Shown: positions 24,226 through 32,906, numbered from the stretch's first letter. The stretch is DNA of 42,300 bases from an uncultured Caulobacterales bacterium (GCA_903900155.1 CAIUMD010000012.1:1-42300), one strand, 5' to 3'. The notes: generated from the letters alone by a model not told the origin. Numbers and translations: made by a program.

Positions 24226-26565
24226 CTAGCGGTACCCCGTCATCGACGTCGGCCGGTCCGCCGGCTTCGTCGCCCAGGTCTTGTTCGGCGTGGCGCTCAT
24301 GGTGAAGACCAGTTCGCCGCCGGCGATGATCTCCTCGTGGCGCAGGAAGGCGCGGGTCAGGGGTTTGCCGTTCAGGGTGACCTTGGCGACGTAGGGCTTG
24401 GCGTCCGATAGCCCCTCGGCGCGCACCGTGAAGCGCTTGCCGCTCGGCAGGTTCAGCGCCGCCCGGTCCACGAATGGGCGTCCCAGAGCGTACTCATTCG
24501 AGGCCGGGGTCACGGAGTAGAAGCCCAGGCTGGTGAACATCAGCCAGGCCGACATCTGGCCCAGGTCGTCATTGCCCGACAGGCCGTCGGGCGTGGGCTT
24601 GTACTGGCTCTTGATGATCTGGGTCAGGCGGCCTTGCGTGCGCCACGGGGCGCCGGCGTAGTTGTACATATAGGCCACGTGGTGGCTGGGCTCGTTGCCG
24701 TGGATGTACTGGCCGATCAGGCCGGCGATGTCCTCGGCGTGGCTGTAGTCGATCTTGGAGTTATCGAAGTCGAACATGGCGTCCAGCTTCTTCACGGTCG
24801 CCGCGTCGCCGCCCAGCGTCCTGACCACGCCGCCCAGGTCCTGCGGGGCGAACCACGAATATTGCCAAGCGTTGCCCTCGGTGTAGTCCGAGCCGTAGTT
24901 GATGGCGGTCGGGTTGAAGGGCTCGCGATAGGTCCCGTCGCTCTTGCGGGCCCGCAGAAAGCCGGTCTTCACGTCGAAGCTGTTGCGCCAGTAGCCCGCG
25001 CGCTTCTCGAAGGTCGCCGCGACATCGGCCTGGCCCATGTCCCTGGCTATCTTGGCGATGGTCCAGTCGTCATAGGCGTATTCGACGGTCTTGGAGGCGG
25101 CTTCCGGCTCCTTGTCGATCGGCACAAAGCCCAGCGTCATGTAGTCGCCCAGGCCGCCATAGGGGGCGTAGGTCGCGCTCTTGACCATGGCGTCCAGGGC
25201 GGCCTTGCCGTCATAGCCGCGGATGCCCTTCATCCACGCATCCGCGATGACGGGCGTGGCGTGGTAGCCGATCATCGTCCAGGTCTCCTGGCCGTGGAAC
25301 TGCCAGACCGGCAGCAGGCCGTAGGGGCTATGGCGCTGCGAGGCGATCAGCGAGTTGACCACGTCGTTGGTGTAGTCGGCCGGCTGGATCAGGGTCAGCA
25401 GCGGATGCTCGGCCCGGAACGTGTCCCACAGCGAGAAGGTCGAGTGGAAGGTGAACTTGCGGCCGTCCAACTGGCCCTCGCGCACCTGGTCGTCGGGACC
25501 GCGATACCGGCCGTCGGCGTCGGCGAAGACGCTGGGGGCCAGCAGGGTGTGGTAGAGCGCCGTGTAGAGCGTCTTCTTCATCGGGGCCGGGGCCTGGATG
25601 TCGACGGCGCCCAGGGCCTTCTCCCAGGTTGCCTTGGCCCGCCCGCGCTGGGCGTCGAAGTCGAAGCCCGGCTCGTCGCTGGCCAGGTTGGCGATCGCCC
25701 CGTCCTCGCTGACCGACGACAGCGCCACCTTGACCGTCAGCGGCCCGTCGATCTGGCCGAAATCGAACACGCCGACCAGCGCCCGACCCTGGATCTGAGC
25801 CCGGTCATTGGGTGTGCGGCCCGGCTGGGCGAAACCCTTGTAGGGGATGTCGGCCTCGCGATTTTGGAGGGCCTGGCCGACCAGCGGACGATCGAACTTG
25901 ATGGCGAAGAACAGCTTGCGGCCCGGCGCCCAGCCGCGCGTCTCGCGATAGCCGGTGACCGTCCCGTCCGGCGCGACCCGCAGCCGCGACCACAGCACCT
26001 TGCCCGGATAGTTGTAGATCGAGCTGCGCAGGTCGATCAGCACCTGGGCCCGCTCGCCCTTCTGGAACGTGTAGCGATGCAGCCCGGTGCGCAGGCCCGC
26101 CGTCAGCTCGGCCCGCACATGACTGTCGTCCAGGGTGACGGCGTAGTAGCCCGGCTGGGCCACCTCGGTGTCGTGGCTGTAGCGCGAGCGGTAGCCCGAG
26201 CCCGGCTTGTCGACCTCGCCCGGCTCCAGCTTGGCCTCGCCTGAGACCGGGGTCAGCAGGATGTCGCCCAGGTCCGAATGCCCCGCGCCTGAGAAGTGGG
26301 TATGCGAGAAGCCCAGGATGGTCGGATCACCGAAGCGGTAGCCGGCCGCGCGGGCGTAGCTCTGCTTGAACGGCAGGATGTCGGTGTCGGGGCTCAGTTG
26401 CACCATGCCGAACGGGACCACCGCGCCGGGGAAGGTGTGACCGCCGCCGCCCGTGCCGATGAAGGGATCGACGGACTCGTAAGCCGTCTTTGGGGCGCTC
26501 TGGGCCAGGACGGGGCTCGCCGCCAGGATCGAGAGGCAGGCGAGCAGGGCGAGGCGCAGACGCAT
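24226..26565 (-). CDS. GH92 family glycosidase (alpha-mannosidase type), exported
   Basis: A 779-residue secreted enzyme with a signal peptide (about 1-21, ASPVLA-QS). The start of the mature part, VDPFIGTGGGGHTFPGAVVPFGMVQLSPDT-like, is the GH92 hallmark; further family segments are GFSHTHFSGAGHSDLGD, SLWDTFRAEHPLLTLIQP and GNDDLGQMSAW. GH92 enzymes are calcium-dependent exo-alpha-mannosidases acting on alpha-1,2, -1,3 or -1,4 linkages. No sugar transporter or TonB receptor gene is nearby. ATG 26565 has no strong ribosome site. Confidence 0.93.
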   Translation of the reverse strand: MRLRLALLACLSILAASPVLAQSAPKTAYESVDPFIGTGGGGHTFPGAVVPFGMVQLSPDTDILPFKQSYARAAGYRFGDPTILGFSHTHFSGAGHSDLGDILLTPVSGEAKLEPGEVDKPGSGYRSRYSHDTEVAQPGYYAVTLDDSHVRAELTAGLRTGLHRYTFQKGERAQVLIDLRSSIYNYPGKVLWSRLRVAPDGTVTGYRETRGWAPGRKLFFAIKFDRPLVGQALQNREADIPYKGFAQPGRTPNDRAQIQGRALVGVFDFGQIDGPLTVKVALSSVSEDGAIANLASDEPGFDFDAQRGRAKATWEKALGAVDIQAPAPMKKTLYTALYHTLLAPSVFADADGRYRGPDDQVREGQLDGRKFTFHSTFSLWDTFRAEHPLLTLIQPADYTNDVVNSLIASQRHSPYGLLPVWQFHGQETWTMIGYHATPVIADAWMKGIRGYDGKAALDAMVKSATYAPYGGLGDYMTLGFVPIDKEPEAASKTVEYAYDDWTIAKIARDMGQADVAATFEKRAGYWRNSFDVKTGFLRARKSDGTYREPFNPTAINYGSDYTEGNAWQYSWFAPQDLGGVVRTLGGDAATVKKLDAMFDFDNSKIDYSHAEDIAGLIGQYIHGNEPSHHVAYMYNYAGAPWRTQGRLTQIIKSQYKPTPDGLSGNDDLGQMSAWLMFTSLGFYSVTPASNEYALGRPFVDRAALNLPSGKRFTVRAEGLSDAKPYVAKVTLNGKPLTRAFLRHEEIIAGGELVFTMSATPNKTWATKPADRPTSMTGYR

Positions 26566-26604
26566 GGATGACTCCGCAACTAGAGCGAAGCGGCACCCTA
26601 TCGG

Positions 26605-27315
26605 CTAGGCGACGCCTTTCAAGGCGTGGGCGACGGCGGCCATCGCGTGCAGGGTCGTGGTGTCGAACACCGGGATCGGGCTGTCGGCCTGGCCGATCAA
26701 CAGCATGATCTCAGTGCAGCCCAGGATCACCGCCTGGGCGCCCCGCTCCACCAGCCGCTGGATCACCGCCTTGTAGACCTCGCGCGACGCGTCCAGCACC
26801 CGGCCGGCGACAAGTTCCTCGTAGATGATCCGGTGCACGGCGGCGCGGTCGTCGGCGTCGGGCGTCAGCACGGTCAGGCCGTGCTTCTTCTCCAGCCGGC
26901 CGCGATAGAACTCGTGCTCCATGGTGAAGGCCGTGCCCAACAGGCCCACCGTCTCGACGCCGGCGGCCTTGATCGCCTCTCCGGTGGGGTCGGCGATGTG
27001 CAGCAGCGGGATCTGCACCGCCGCTTCGATCTCGTCGGCCTCGCGATGCATGGTGTTGGTGCAGAGGACCAGGAAATCGGCCCCGCCGGCCTCCAGCGCG
27101 CGGGCCGCGTCGGCCAGGCGGCGCGACAGCTCGGGCCAGCGGCCGGCGTGCTGCAGGTGCTCGATCTCGGCGAAGTCGAACGACCACATCAGGGTCCGCG
27201 CCGAGGCCACGCCGCCCAGCCGCTCGCGCACCGCTTCATTGATCAGCCGGTAGTACTGGGCCGAGCTCTCCCAGCTCATGCCGCCGATCAATCCGATGAG
27301 CTGCTGCTCGGCCAT
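26605..27315 (-). CDS. aspartate/glutamate racemase family protein
   Basis: A 236-residue cytoplasmic PLP-independent racemase. The start IGLIGGMSWESSAQYYRLINEAV is typical of the aspartate-racemase subgroup (YgeA-like). The two catalytic cysteines are in LVLCTNTMH (about residue 84) and ILGCTEIML (about residue 197). The product might be D-aspartate or D-glutamate for peptidoglycan or another amino-acid epimer. It is on the same strand as the GH92 gene, 39 bases upstream of its start. Confidence 0.9.
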   Translation of the reverse strand: MAEQQLIGLIGGMSWESSAQYYRLINEAVRERLGGVASARTLMWSFDFAEIEHLQHAGRWPELSRRLADAARALEAGGADFLVLCTNTMHREADEIEAAVQIPLLHIADPTGEAIKAAGVETVGLLGTAFTMEHEFYRGRLEKKHGLTVLTPDADDRAAVHRIIYEELVAGRVLDASREVYKAVIQRLVERGAQAVILGCTEIMLLIGQADSPIPVFDTTTLHAMAAVAHALKGVA

Positions 27316-27362
27316 GGGCGCCCCCTGTTCGTCGGAACGGTCCTAGAGAGCCCGGGGCGGCG

Positions 27363-27737
27363 TTACAACACTTCGCGGCGCGCCAGGTGGACGATGCCCA
27401 CCGCCAGGGTCGGCACGAAGCTGGCGAAACGCAGCGCCGTCCACAGCTGGATGGCGATCACCAGGACGGGCCGTCGCCAGCACCTTGGCGTTCAGCACGG
27501 CGAACCGCGCCAGGTCGGGCGCTCCCACCGGCGCCACGGCGGGCTTGATCGCGCCGGCCAGGTGGACGGCGGCGATCGTGAACACCAGGTTCAGCACGGT
27601 CATGACCGCCGCCGCCCCGACCACACAGATCGCTTTGGCTGCATAGAGCCGCCAGCGCGGGATCGGCAGCAGCATCTCCCAGGGCGGCGGCTTGTTTCCG
27701 CGCAGCGGCTGATCCAGGCTGCTCTGCCCCCGGCCCT
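27363..27737 (-). pseudogene. ABC-2 type permease remnant, frameshifted and N-terminally lost
   Basis: One frame encodes RGNKPPPWEMLLPIPRWRLYAAKA and a hydrophobic stretch to about 27490, as in permeases of the ABC-2/lantibiotic-immunity type. It then loses sense. A shifted frame continues with VLVIAIQLWTALRFASFVP and ends in ARREVL at a TAA (27363-27365). At least one frameshift lies near 27475-27490. No partner ATPase gene is beside it. The upstream end meets a fragment of an unrelated plus-strand gene near 27706-27737. Confidence 0.6.
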
Positions 27738-27948
27738 GCGCCGCGTCGGCCTGGTCCTGGGCGCGGGCGGGGTGTGCAGCGTCTTCGTGGTCAGCAACCT
27801 GATGCGGCTGGTCGGGGCGCTGGACTGCCGGCCTGGCAACCTGCTGGACTACGACTTCGACGCCGCCGACCTGGCTGGGGCGGACGAGGAGGACTGGGCT
27901 TCCCTCTCCGCTTGCGGGAGAGGGTGGCCCGCGAAGCGGGTCGGGTGA
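27706..27948 (+). pseudogene. C-terminal fragment of an unidentified plus-strand gene
   Basis: An open frame with strong third-position GC encodes a hydrophobic segment (GLVLGAGGVCSVFVVSNLMRL) and then CRPGNLLDYDFDAADLAGADEED. It has no start or upstream part. Its reading frame ends inside the repeat element that begins at 27900, so the natural C-terminus is probably lost too. It overlaps the decayed permease on the other strand. I do not recognise the parent family. Confidence 0.4.
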
Positions 27949-28044
27949 GGGGTCGAAGAAAGAAACAGCTGCGTTCTGCGGACAGGGTCATCAACCCCTC
28001 ATCCGTCAGCTTCGCTGACACCTTCTCCCGCAAGGGGAGAAGGC
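27900..28044. repeat. intergenic repeat (GGGAGAGGGTGG / CCTTCTCCCGCAAGGGGAGAAGG family)
   Basis: 27900-27955 carries CCCTCTCC…GGGAGAGGG and GGCCCGCGAAGCGGGTC hairpins. 27994-28044 carries CCCCTCATCCGTCAGCTTC and a TTCTCCCGC-AAGGGGAGAA hairpin. The two halves are inverted with respect to each other across a 38-base centre. This is a common kind of dispersed element in GC-rich alphaproteobacteria. Confidence 0.75.
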
Positions 28045-28054
28045 AAACCCGCAG

Positions 28055-29140
28055 CTAGTCCCGCAGCGGCCGCAGCCGATTGACGTGCCCCATCTTCCGC
28101 CCGGCGCGGGCCTCGCCCTTGCCGTAGAGGTGGACGCGGGTCTCGGGTTCGGCGGCCAGCTTCTTCCAGGCTTCGACATCGGCGCCCAGCAGGTTGGTCA
28201 TCTCGACATGGTGGTGCGGCGCCGTGGGGCCCAGCGGCCAGCCGGCGACGGCGCGGATGTGCTGCTCGAACTGGTCGACCTCGCAGCCGTCCTGGGTCCA
28301 GTGGCCGGTGTTGTGGACGCGCGGGGCAAACTCGTTGACCAGCAGCTTGCCGTCCGCGAGCTCGAACAGTTCGACGCCGATGACGCCGACATAGTCCAGG
28401 GCGGTCAGGATCTTGGCGGCGATCTTCTCGGCCTGGTCGCGGGTGGCCTGGGTGATCTTGGCCGGCGCGACGGTGCGGCGCAGGACGCCGCCCTCGTGGT
28501 GGTTCTCGGCGACCGGATAGCAGGCGATCTCGCCGTCGCGGCCGCGCGCGGCGATCACCGACAGCTCGCGACCGAAGTCGGCGGGCGCTTCCAAGATCGC
28601 GGCCTGGCGGCCGATTTTGTCGAACGAGGCCTCGGCGTCGGCGGCCTTCTGGATCCAGGCCTGGCCCTTGCCGTCATAGCCCTCGCGGCGGGTCTTCAGC
28701 AGCGAGGGGGCGCCGATCCTGGCGACGGCCTCGGCGAGGCTGTCGCTGTCGTGGACCGGCGCGAAGGCCACCGTGGGCACGCCGATCTCAGCCAGGAAGC
28801 TCTTTTCGACCACCCGGTCCTGGGCGGCGGCCAGGGCCTTGGCGCCCGGCGAGACCACCGCGCCCAGGGCGGCCAGTTCCGACACGGTGTCGGCCGGCAC
28901 GTTCTCGAACTCGTAGGTGACCACGTCGCAGGCGTCGGCCAGGCGCTTCAGGGCCCAACGGTCGTCGTAAGACGCGACGATCTGGCGGGCGGAAACGCGG
29001 CCGGCGGGCGAGCCCTCCTCCGGATCCTGGATGACCACGTCGAAGCCCAGGCGCGCCGCCGCCAGGGCGAGCATGCGGCCCAGCTGTCCCCCGCCGAGGA
29101 TGCCGATGGTCGAACCGGGAACGAGGGGGAACTCAGCCAT
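28055..29140 (-). CDS. purK: N5-carboxyaminoimidazole ribonucleotide synthase
   Basis: A 361-residue ATP-grasp enzyme of purine synthesis that makes N5-CAIR from AIR, ATP and bicarbonate. The N-terminal GILGGGQLGRMLALAA, the substrate segment VTYEFENVP, KTRREGYDGKGQ and the C-terminal ELFELADGKLLVNEFAPRVHNTGHWT are clear PurK features. Its ATG lies 6 bases after the purE stop, so they form a tight operon; PurE converts its unstable product to CAIR. Confidence 0.97.
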   Translation of the reverse strand: MAEFPLVPGSTIGILGGGQLGRMLALAAARLGFDVVIQDPEEGSPAGRVSARQIVASYDDRWALKRLADACDVVTYEFENVPADTVSELAALGAVVSPGAKALAAAQDRVVEKSFLAEIGVPTVAFAPVHDSDSLAEAVARIGAPSLLKTRREGYDGKGQAWIQKAADAEASFDKIGRQAAILEAPADFGRELSVIAARGRDGEIACYPVAENHHEGGVLRRTVAPAKITQATRDQAEKIAAKILTALDYVGVIGVELFELADGKLLVNEFAPRVHNTGHWTQDGCEVDQFEQHIRAVAGWPLGPTAPHHHVEMTNLLGADVEAWKKLAAEPETRVHLYGKGEARAGRKMGHVNRLRPLRD

Positions 29141-29146
29141 AGGTCT

Positions 29147-29638
29147 TTAGTCCTCGACGCTCTCGACGACGCTCTCGGTCTGGGCGGCGCGGAAGGCGGC
29201 CAGGCGCTGACCCAGGGCCGGATCCGACAGGGCCAGGATCTGGGCGGCCAGCAGGCCGGCGTTCTTGGCCCCGGCCTCGCCGATCGCCAGGGTCGCCACC
29301 GGGATGCCGCCCGGCATCTGGACGATCGAGAGCAGGCTATCCAGGCCCGACAGCGCCTTGGACTGCACCGGCACGCCCAGCACCGGCAGGTTGGTCATCG
29401 AGGCGGCCATGCCCGGCAAGTGCGCCGCGCCGCCGGCCCCGGCGATGATCACCTTGTAGCCCGCCTTCTCGGCGCCGGTGGCGAATTCGAACAGGCGCTG
29501 CGGGGTGCGGTGGGCCGAGACGACCTTGGCCTCATAGGCCACGCCCAGCTGATCCAGCGCGTCGGCCGCGCCCTTCATGGTCGGCCAGTCCGAACGACTG
29601 CCCATGATGATGGCGACGGGCGGGGTGGTCGAGGTCAT
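29147..29638 (-). CDS. purE: N5-carboxyaminoimidazole ribonucleotide mutase
   Basis: A 163-residue class I PurE that moves the carboxyl of N5-CAIR to give [54 protein letters not shown] and [10 protein letters not shown] are family motifs, including the catalytic Ser and His. It is the first gene of the purE-purK pair. The 222-base region upstream, shared with the divergent diguanylate cyclase, shows no purine riboswitch that I recognise. Confidence 0.97.
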   Translation of the reverse strand: MTSTTPPVAIIMGSRSDWPTMKGAADALDQLGVAYEAKVVSAHRTPQRLFEFATGAEKAGYKVIIAGAGGAAHLPGMAASMTNLPVLGVPVQSKALSGLDSLLSIVQMPGGIPVATLAIGEAGAKNAGLLAAQILALSDPALGQRLAAFRAAQTESVVESVED

Positions 29639-29860
29639 CGCGTCGTCCCTGGCGCGGTGAATGAAGGCCGCCCCGTATGCGTCTCCCCCCGTCCGCGCAA
29701 GTCCAAAACGACAATGGGGACCGTCAGATCACGGCAAAGATCGCCCAGGGGTAGAACATGCGACCCTTTGCGCGTGTGACCAATCAGCCCCCCGATTGCG
29801 TCGAACGCCGTTCCCGTTAACCATGCCGCAGCTGTGCCATTGCGATTCCCTGATTGAGCC

Positions 29861-30577
29861 ATGAAGATCACCGGCGCCCGGACCGAACCTTTCGCCGCTA
29901 TCCGCAAGCGCGCCCTCGTGCGCGCCGGAAACCAGGTCGTCGCCCGCGAGGTCGCCGCGCCTGACAGCGCCGCCTTCCTGGGCCTGACCGAGGCGGATAT
30001 GTCGCCCAAGGTCATCGAGGCCCTGCAGACCCTGATGACCGAGATCGACGACCTGCGGAACGAGGTCGCCATGCTGAAGCTGCGCCTGAACGAGGCCCAG
30101 GGCCTGGCCGACATGGACGCCCTGACCCCGGTGCTGAACCGCCGCGCGTTCCTGCGCGAGACCAAGCGCGTCTCGGCCTTCGCCCAGCGCTACGGCTCGT
30201 CGGCCAGCCTGGTGTTCTTCGACCTCGACAACTTCAAGAGCGTCAACGACCGCTTCGGCCACGCCGCCGGCGACGAGGCGCTGAAGGCGGTGGCCAAGCG
30301 CCTCTTGGCCAATGTCCGCGAGAGCGACCTGGTCGGCCGCATGGGCGGCGACGAGTTCGCCGTGCTGCTGGCCCAGGCCGACAAGGAAACCGCCCTGGCC
30401 AAGGCCCAGAGCCTGGCCGAGGCGATCCGTAGCCAGCCGGTCGAGTTCGGCGAATGGTCGGCCCCGCTGCACGTCTCGTACGGCGTCCGCGAGATCGAAC
30501 CCGGCGCCGATCCGGAAGTCTCCCTGGCCGAGGCCGACGCCGCGATGTTCGTCCGCAAGCGTAGGGCTGCCGGTTAG
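29861..30577 (+). CDS. diguanylate cyclase (GGDEF) with intact inhibitory site
   Basis: A 238-residue soluble protein that makes cyclic di-GMP from GTP. The GGDEF domain (about 80-235) has DLDNFKSVNDRFGHAAGDEAL and the active motif MGGDEFAVLL. RESD stands five residues before GGDEF, the spacing of the RxxD inhibitory site, so product feedback is expected. The N-terminal 75 residues are not a recognised sensor; a coiled coil (EIDDLRNEVAMLKLRLNEA) may mediate dimerisation. A TTAACCAT element, like a CtrA half-box, lies at 29817-29824. A response regulator follows 96 bases downstream. Confidence 0.92.
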   Translation: MKITGARTEPFAAIRKRALVRAGNQVVAREVAAPDSAAFLGLTEADMSPKVIEALQTLMTEIDDLRNEVAMLKLRLNEAQGLADMDALTPVLNRRAFLRETKRVSAFAQRYGSSASLVFFDLDNFKSVNDRFGHAAGDEALKAVAKRLLANVRESDLVGRMGGDEFAVLLAQADKETALAKAQSLAEAIRSQPVEFGEWSAPLHVSYGVREIEPGADPEVSLAEADAAMFVRKRRAAG

Positions 30578-30673
30578 ACAACCGTCAGTCATGCGACCTT
30601 ATCGCACGGCGACTGGAACCCAGTGGGTACGGTAACACGTTCATAGTCTGTTAAGCATGACTGGGCGGGTTAC

Positions 30674-31036
30674 ATGCAGCGAATTCTGGTCGCCGAGGAC
30701 GATCCGGTTCTCTCGATGATCTACGAGATCACCCTGACGGAAGCGGGGTTCGACGTCCTGTTGTGCCAGGACGGCCAGGAGGCCTTCGAGGCCCTGGACA
30801 GCTTCGCGCCCGACCTGGTGATCACCGACCATTCGATGCCGCGCATGAGCGGCGGCGAGCTGGTCAGCGCGGTGCGCAAGGCGCGCCCGGACGCCCTGAC
30901 CCTGATGGCCTCGGCCTGCGACGCGCGCCTGCTCAAGGGCGACCAGCACGCCGACGCCCGTCTGGAAAAGCCGATCACGCCCGGCCGCCTGCTGCAGACG
31001 GTGCGCGAGCTGGAGGCCGCCCGCGAGGCGGCGTAA
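30674..31036 (+). CDS. single-domain response regulator
   Basis: A 120-residue stand-alone receiver domain. The acidic pocket AEDDP (residues 7-11), phospho-acceptor Asp in DLVITDHSMPRMSG (about residue 52), Ser in LMASAC and Lys in LEKPITPG are intact. It has no output domain, so it acts by protein contact like CheY or DivK. No histidine kinase gene is adjacent; the diguanylate cyclase upstream on the same strand is a possible functional partner. Confidence 0.9.
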   Translation: MQRILVAEDDPVLSMIYEITLTEAGFDVLLCQDGQEAFEALDSFAPDLVITDHSMPRMSGGELVSAVRKARPDALTLMASACDARLLKGDQHADARLEKPITPGRLLQTVRELEAAREAA

Positions 31037-31039
31037 CGC

Positions 31040-31270
31040 CTAAGCGATTATGTCAGGGGTCAGTTGGTCTTCCAGCCGGCCGATCTCGTCCTTTAGGATC
31101 AGCTTCTTCTTCTTCAGGCGCGCGATCTGCAGCATGTCGGGCTGGTAGCGTTCTTCCAGCGCCTGGATGGCGTCGTCGAGGTCCTTGTGCTCCTCGCGCA
31201 GGTCGGCGAGGCGACGTTCGATCGCGATGTCGGTATCTTCCGACGGATCATCGTCGTTCATGGACGTCAT
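31040..31270 (-). CDS. DUF465 (YdcH-like) small helical protein
   Basis: A 76-residue charged protein predicted to be a helical hairpin. LADLREEHKDLDDAIQALEE and LQIARLKKKKLILKDEIGRLEDQL are the DUF465 core. The N-terminal 20 residues are acidic and probably disordered. ATG 31270 is used; a second ATG three codons later is possible. It converges on the response regulator with 3 bases between stops. Function unknown. Confidence 0.85.
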   Translation of the reverse strand: MTSMNDDDPSEDTDIAIERRLADLREEHKDLDDAIQALEERYQPDMLQIARLKKKKLILKDEIGRLEDQLTPDIIA

Positions 31271-31329
31271 CTCGGTGGGGCCCCTTCAAGGGGTGATAGA
31301 TAGCAAAGGCTGACAGCGGGTAAAGGCGC

Positions 31330-31791
31330 TCAGCTCAAAGGTTCTGCAAGCGCGGCTGCCAGCTGTTCGAGCGCGCTGCGACGGGGCGGGTCACCGGAGG
31401 CCTCGGCGGCGGCGATCAGACCGTCCAGAATCGGGACCGACGCGCCAGGCGGACTGCTCAGCGCCTCCAGGCTTTCCATCAGCACCCGCTCCCCCTTCAG
31501 CTCGACGGCCTTCACAGCGTCGCGCAGGGCCTCCTTGGCGGTCTCGTCGACGGGCGGACGCGCCGGCTTGAGCGCCCGGCGCACGCCGCGCAGCGGCGCG
31601 CCGATCTCGACGTCCCAGGCGCGCATCATCCGGGCGGCGTCCTTCAGGTCGGCCGAGCGCCCCTCCCTGGCCATCCAGGCGGCCCACAGCAGCCACGGCA
31701 CGTTCTGGCCGTGGGCGTCCTGCAGGTGCAGGCAGGCTTCCGCGACAGGTTGTCGCGCATAGGCTTTCAGGGCCCAATCCCAGAACCGCAC
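31330..31791 (-). CDS. TIGR02444 (DUF2390) family protein
   Basis: A 153-residue mainly helical protein. FWDWALKAYARQPVAEACLHLQDAHGQNVPWLLWAAW is characteristic of the TIGR02444 family of unknown function. It starts at GTG 31791, 5 bases after the ubiX stop, and GGAAGG within the ubiX end is the ribosome site, so the two are one operon. A role connected with ubiquinone synthesis is only an inference from that. Confidence 0.85.
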   Translation of the reverse strand: MRFWDWALKAYARQPVAEACLHLQDAHGQNVPWLLWAAWMAREGRSADLKDAARMMRAWDVEIGAPLRGVRRALKPARPPVDETAKEALRDAVKAVELKGERVLMESLEALSSPPGASVPILDGLIAAAEASGDPPRRSALEQLAAALAEPLS

Positions 31792-31796
31792 GGCCG

Positions 31797-32414
31797 TTAA
31801 CCTTCCCCCTTGCCGGCGAGGGTCGGCAGGTCCTCGCCCCAGCGCTTCACGGGGGTCCAGGACAGGTCGAACAGGTCCAGCGCCCGGCCGACCGACTGGT
31901 CGACCATCTCGGCGATCGTCTTGGGCTTGGCGTAGAAGGCCGGCAGCGGCGGGGCGATCACCGCGCCCATCTCGGCCAGCTTGGTCAGAGTGCGCAGGTG
32001 ACCCAGGTGCAGCGGCGTCTCGCGCACCATCAAGACCAGGGTGCGGCGCTCCTTCAGCGTCACGTCGGCGGCCCGGGTCAGCAGCGAAGACGTTACGCCG
32101 GTGGCGATTTCGCTCATCGTACGGACCGAACAGGGCGCGATGATCATGCCTAAGGTTTTGAACGAACCCGACGCGATCGACGCCCCGACATCGGCCGTGC
32201 GGTGCACGACCTCGGCCATGGCGTTGACCTCGGCGACGCTGAGATCTGCCTCCTGGGCGAGCGTCAGCGCCGCCGATTTGGACACCACCAGATGGCTCTC
32301 GACCCCCAGTTCGCGCAGCGCATCCAGGGTTCTCAGGCCATAAACGACGCCCGAAGCGCCGGTGATGCCCACGACTAGCCTTTGGCGATCAACGGTCTTC
32401 GAAGCATCCGTCAT
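31797..32414 (-). CDS. ubiX: flavin prenyltransferase UbiX
   Basis: A 205-residue enzyme that prenylates FMN to make the cofactor of the decarboxylase UbiD in ubiquinone synthesis. VVGITGASGVVYGLRTLDAL is the FMN-binding start; SGSFKTLGMIIAPCSVRTMSEIATG and LVLMVRETPLHLGHLRTLTKL are the active-site regions, with PAFYAKPKTIAEMVDQSVGR at the end. Length is typical. coq9 is present at 35832 in the same window, but ubiD is not. Confidence 0.95.
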   Translation of the reverse strand: MTDASKTVDRQRLVVGITGASGVVYGLRTLDALRELGVESHLVVSKSAALTLAQEADLSVAEVNAMAEVVHRTADVGASIASGSFKTLGMIIAPCSVRTMSEIATGVTSSLLTRAADVTLKERRTLVLMVRETPLHLGHLRTLTKLAEMGAVIAPPLPAFYAKPKTIAEMVDQSVGRALDLFDLSWTPVKRWGEDLPTLAGKGEG

Positions 32415-32544
32415 GGTGAATTTTCGTCCGTCTTGGGAGCAAACTGCGCCACGTCAAGCGGGGCCGCTTGCAATCATATGTGATCTGACAGCGCCGCGCA
32501 GCGGGTGTTCACTTTCTTCTCCAACAGCAATGGAGCCGAGAGCC

Positions 32545-32718
32545 ATGGCCATCGAATCCCGTATCCGCGAGCTTGGGTCCCGTCACGAGAACCTTGATCG
32601 CAAGATCCAGGAGGAGACCAATCGACCCGGTAGCGACGCAACGATGCTCATGGAGCTCAAGCGGCAGAAGCTTCGGCTGAAGGAGGAGATCGAGGGCCTC
32701 AGGGCGCGACTTCACTAG
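32545..32718 (+). CDS. DUF465 family small protein
   Basis: A 57-residue helical-hairpin protein: MAIESRIRELGSRHENLDRK, then LMELKRQKLRLKEEIEGLRARL. GGAG at 32532 is well placed for ATG 32545, and a good terminator follows. It is a second DUF465 member within 1.3 kb of the one at 31040-31270; this copy lacks the acidic N-terminal extension. Function unknown. Confidence 0.88.
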   Translation: MAIESRIRELGSRHENLDRKIQEETNRPGSDATMLMELKRQKLRLKEEIEGLRARLH

Positions 32719-32744
32719 CTGCTAGGGTAGCAGCCGAAAAACGA

Positions 32745-32781
32745 GAGGCCCCGTTCCGGATGGAGCGGGGCCTCTGCTTTT
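32745..32781 (+). terminator. rho-independent terminator of the DUF465 gene
   Basis: The 10-bp stem AGAGGCCCCG / CGGGGCCTCT is followed by GCTTTTC. Confidence 0.85.
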
Positions 32782-32801
32782 CAAACTGTCATCGTAAACT
32801 A

Positions 32802-32895
32802 TCATCCCGGCCAAGCGCGAAGCGCGCCGAGCCGGGACCGCAACAAGCGCCGAGCTTCCGGCGGTCCCGGCTCGCGCAAGCGCGTCCGGGATGAC
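32802..32895. repeat. 94-base palindromic repeat (CATCCCGGCCAAGCGCGAAG family)
   Basis: Outer arms TCATCCCGG and CCGGGATGA enclose inner arms GAGCCGGGACCGC and GCGGTCCCGGCTC-like sequences. The left half matches the fragment at 177-206. It separates the DUF465 terminator from trcR. Confidence 0.85.
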
Positions 32896-32906
32896 AGCTT
32901 CAAATG

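Noticed and set aside
24634..26244. 536-codon open frame antisense to the GH92 gene
   Set aside because: It has no recognisable motif, is a mirror of GC-rich codons and lies wholly inside a well-supported glycosidase gene.
26626..27705. Plus-strand reading frame upstream of the gene fragment at 27706
   Set aside because: This portion is antisense to the racemase and the decayed permease; only the part after about 27706 has independent coding character.
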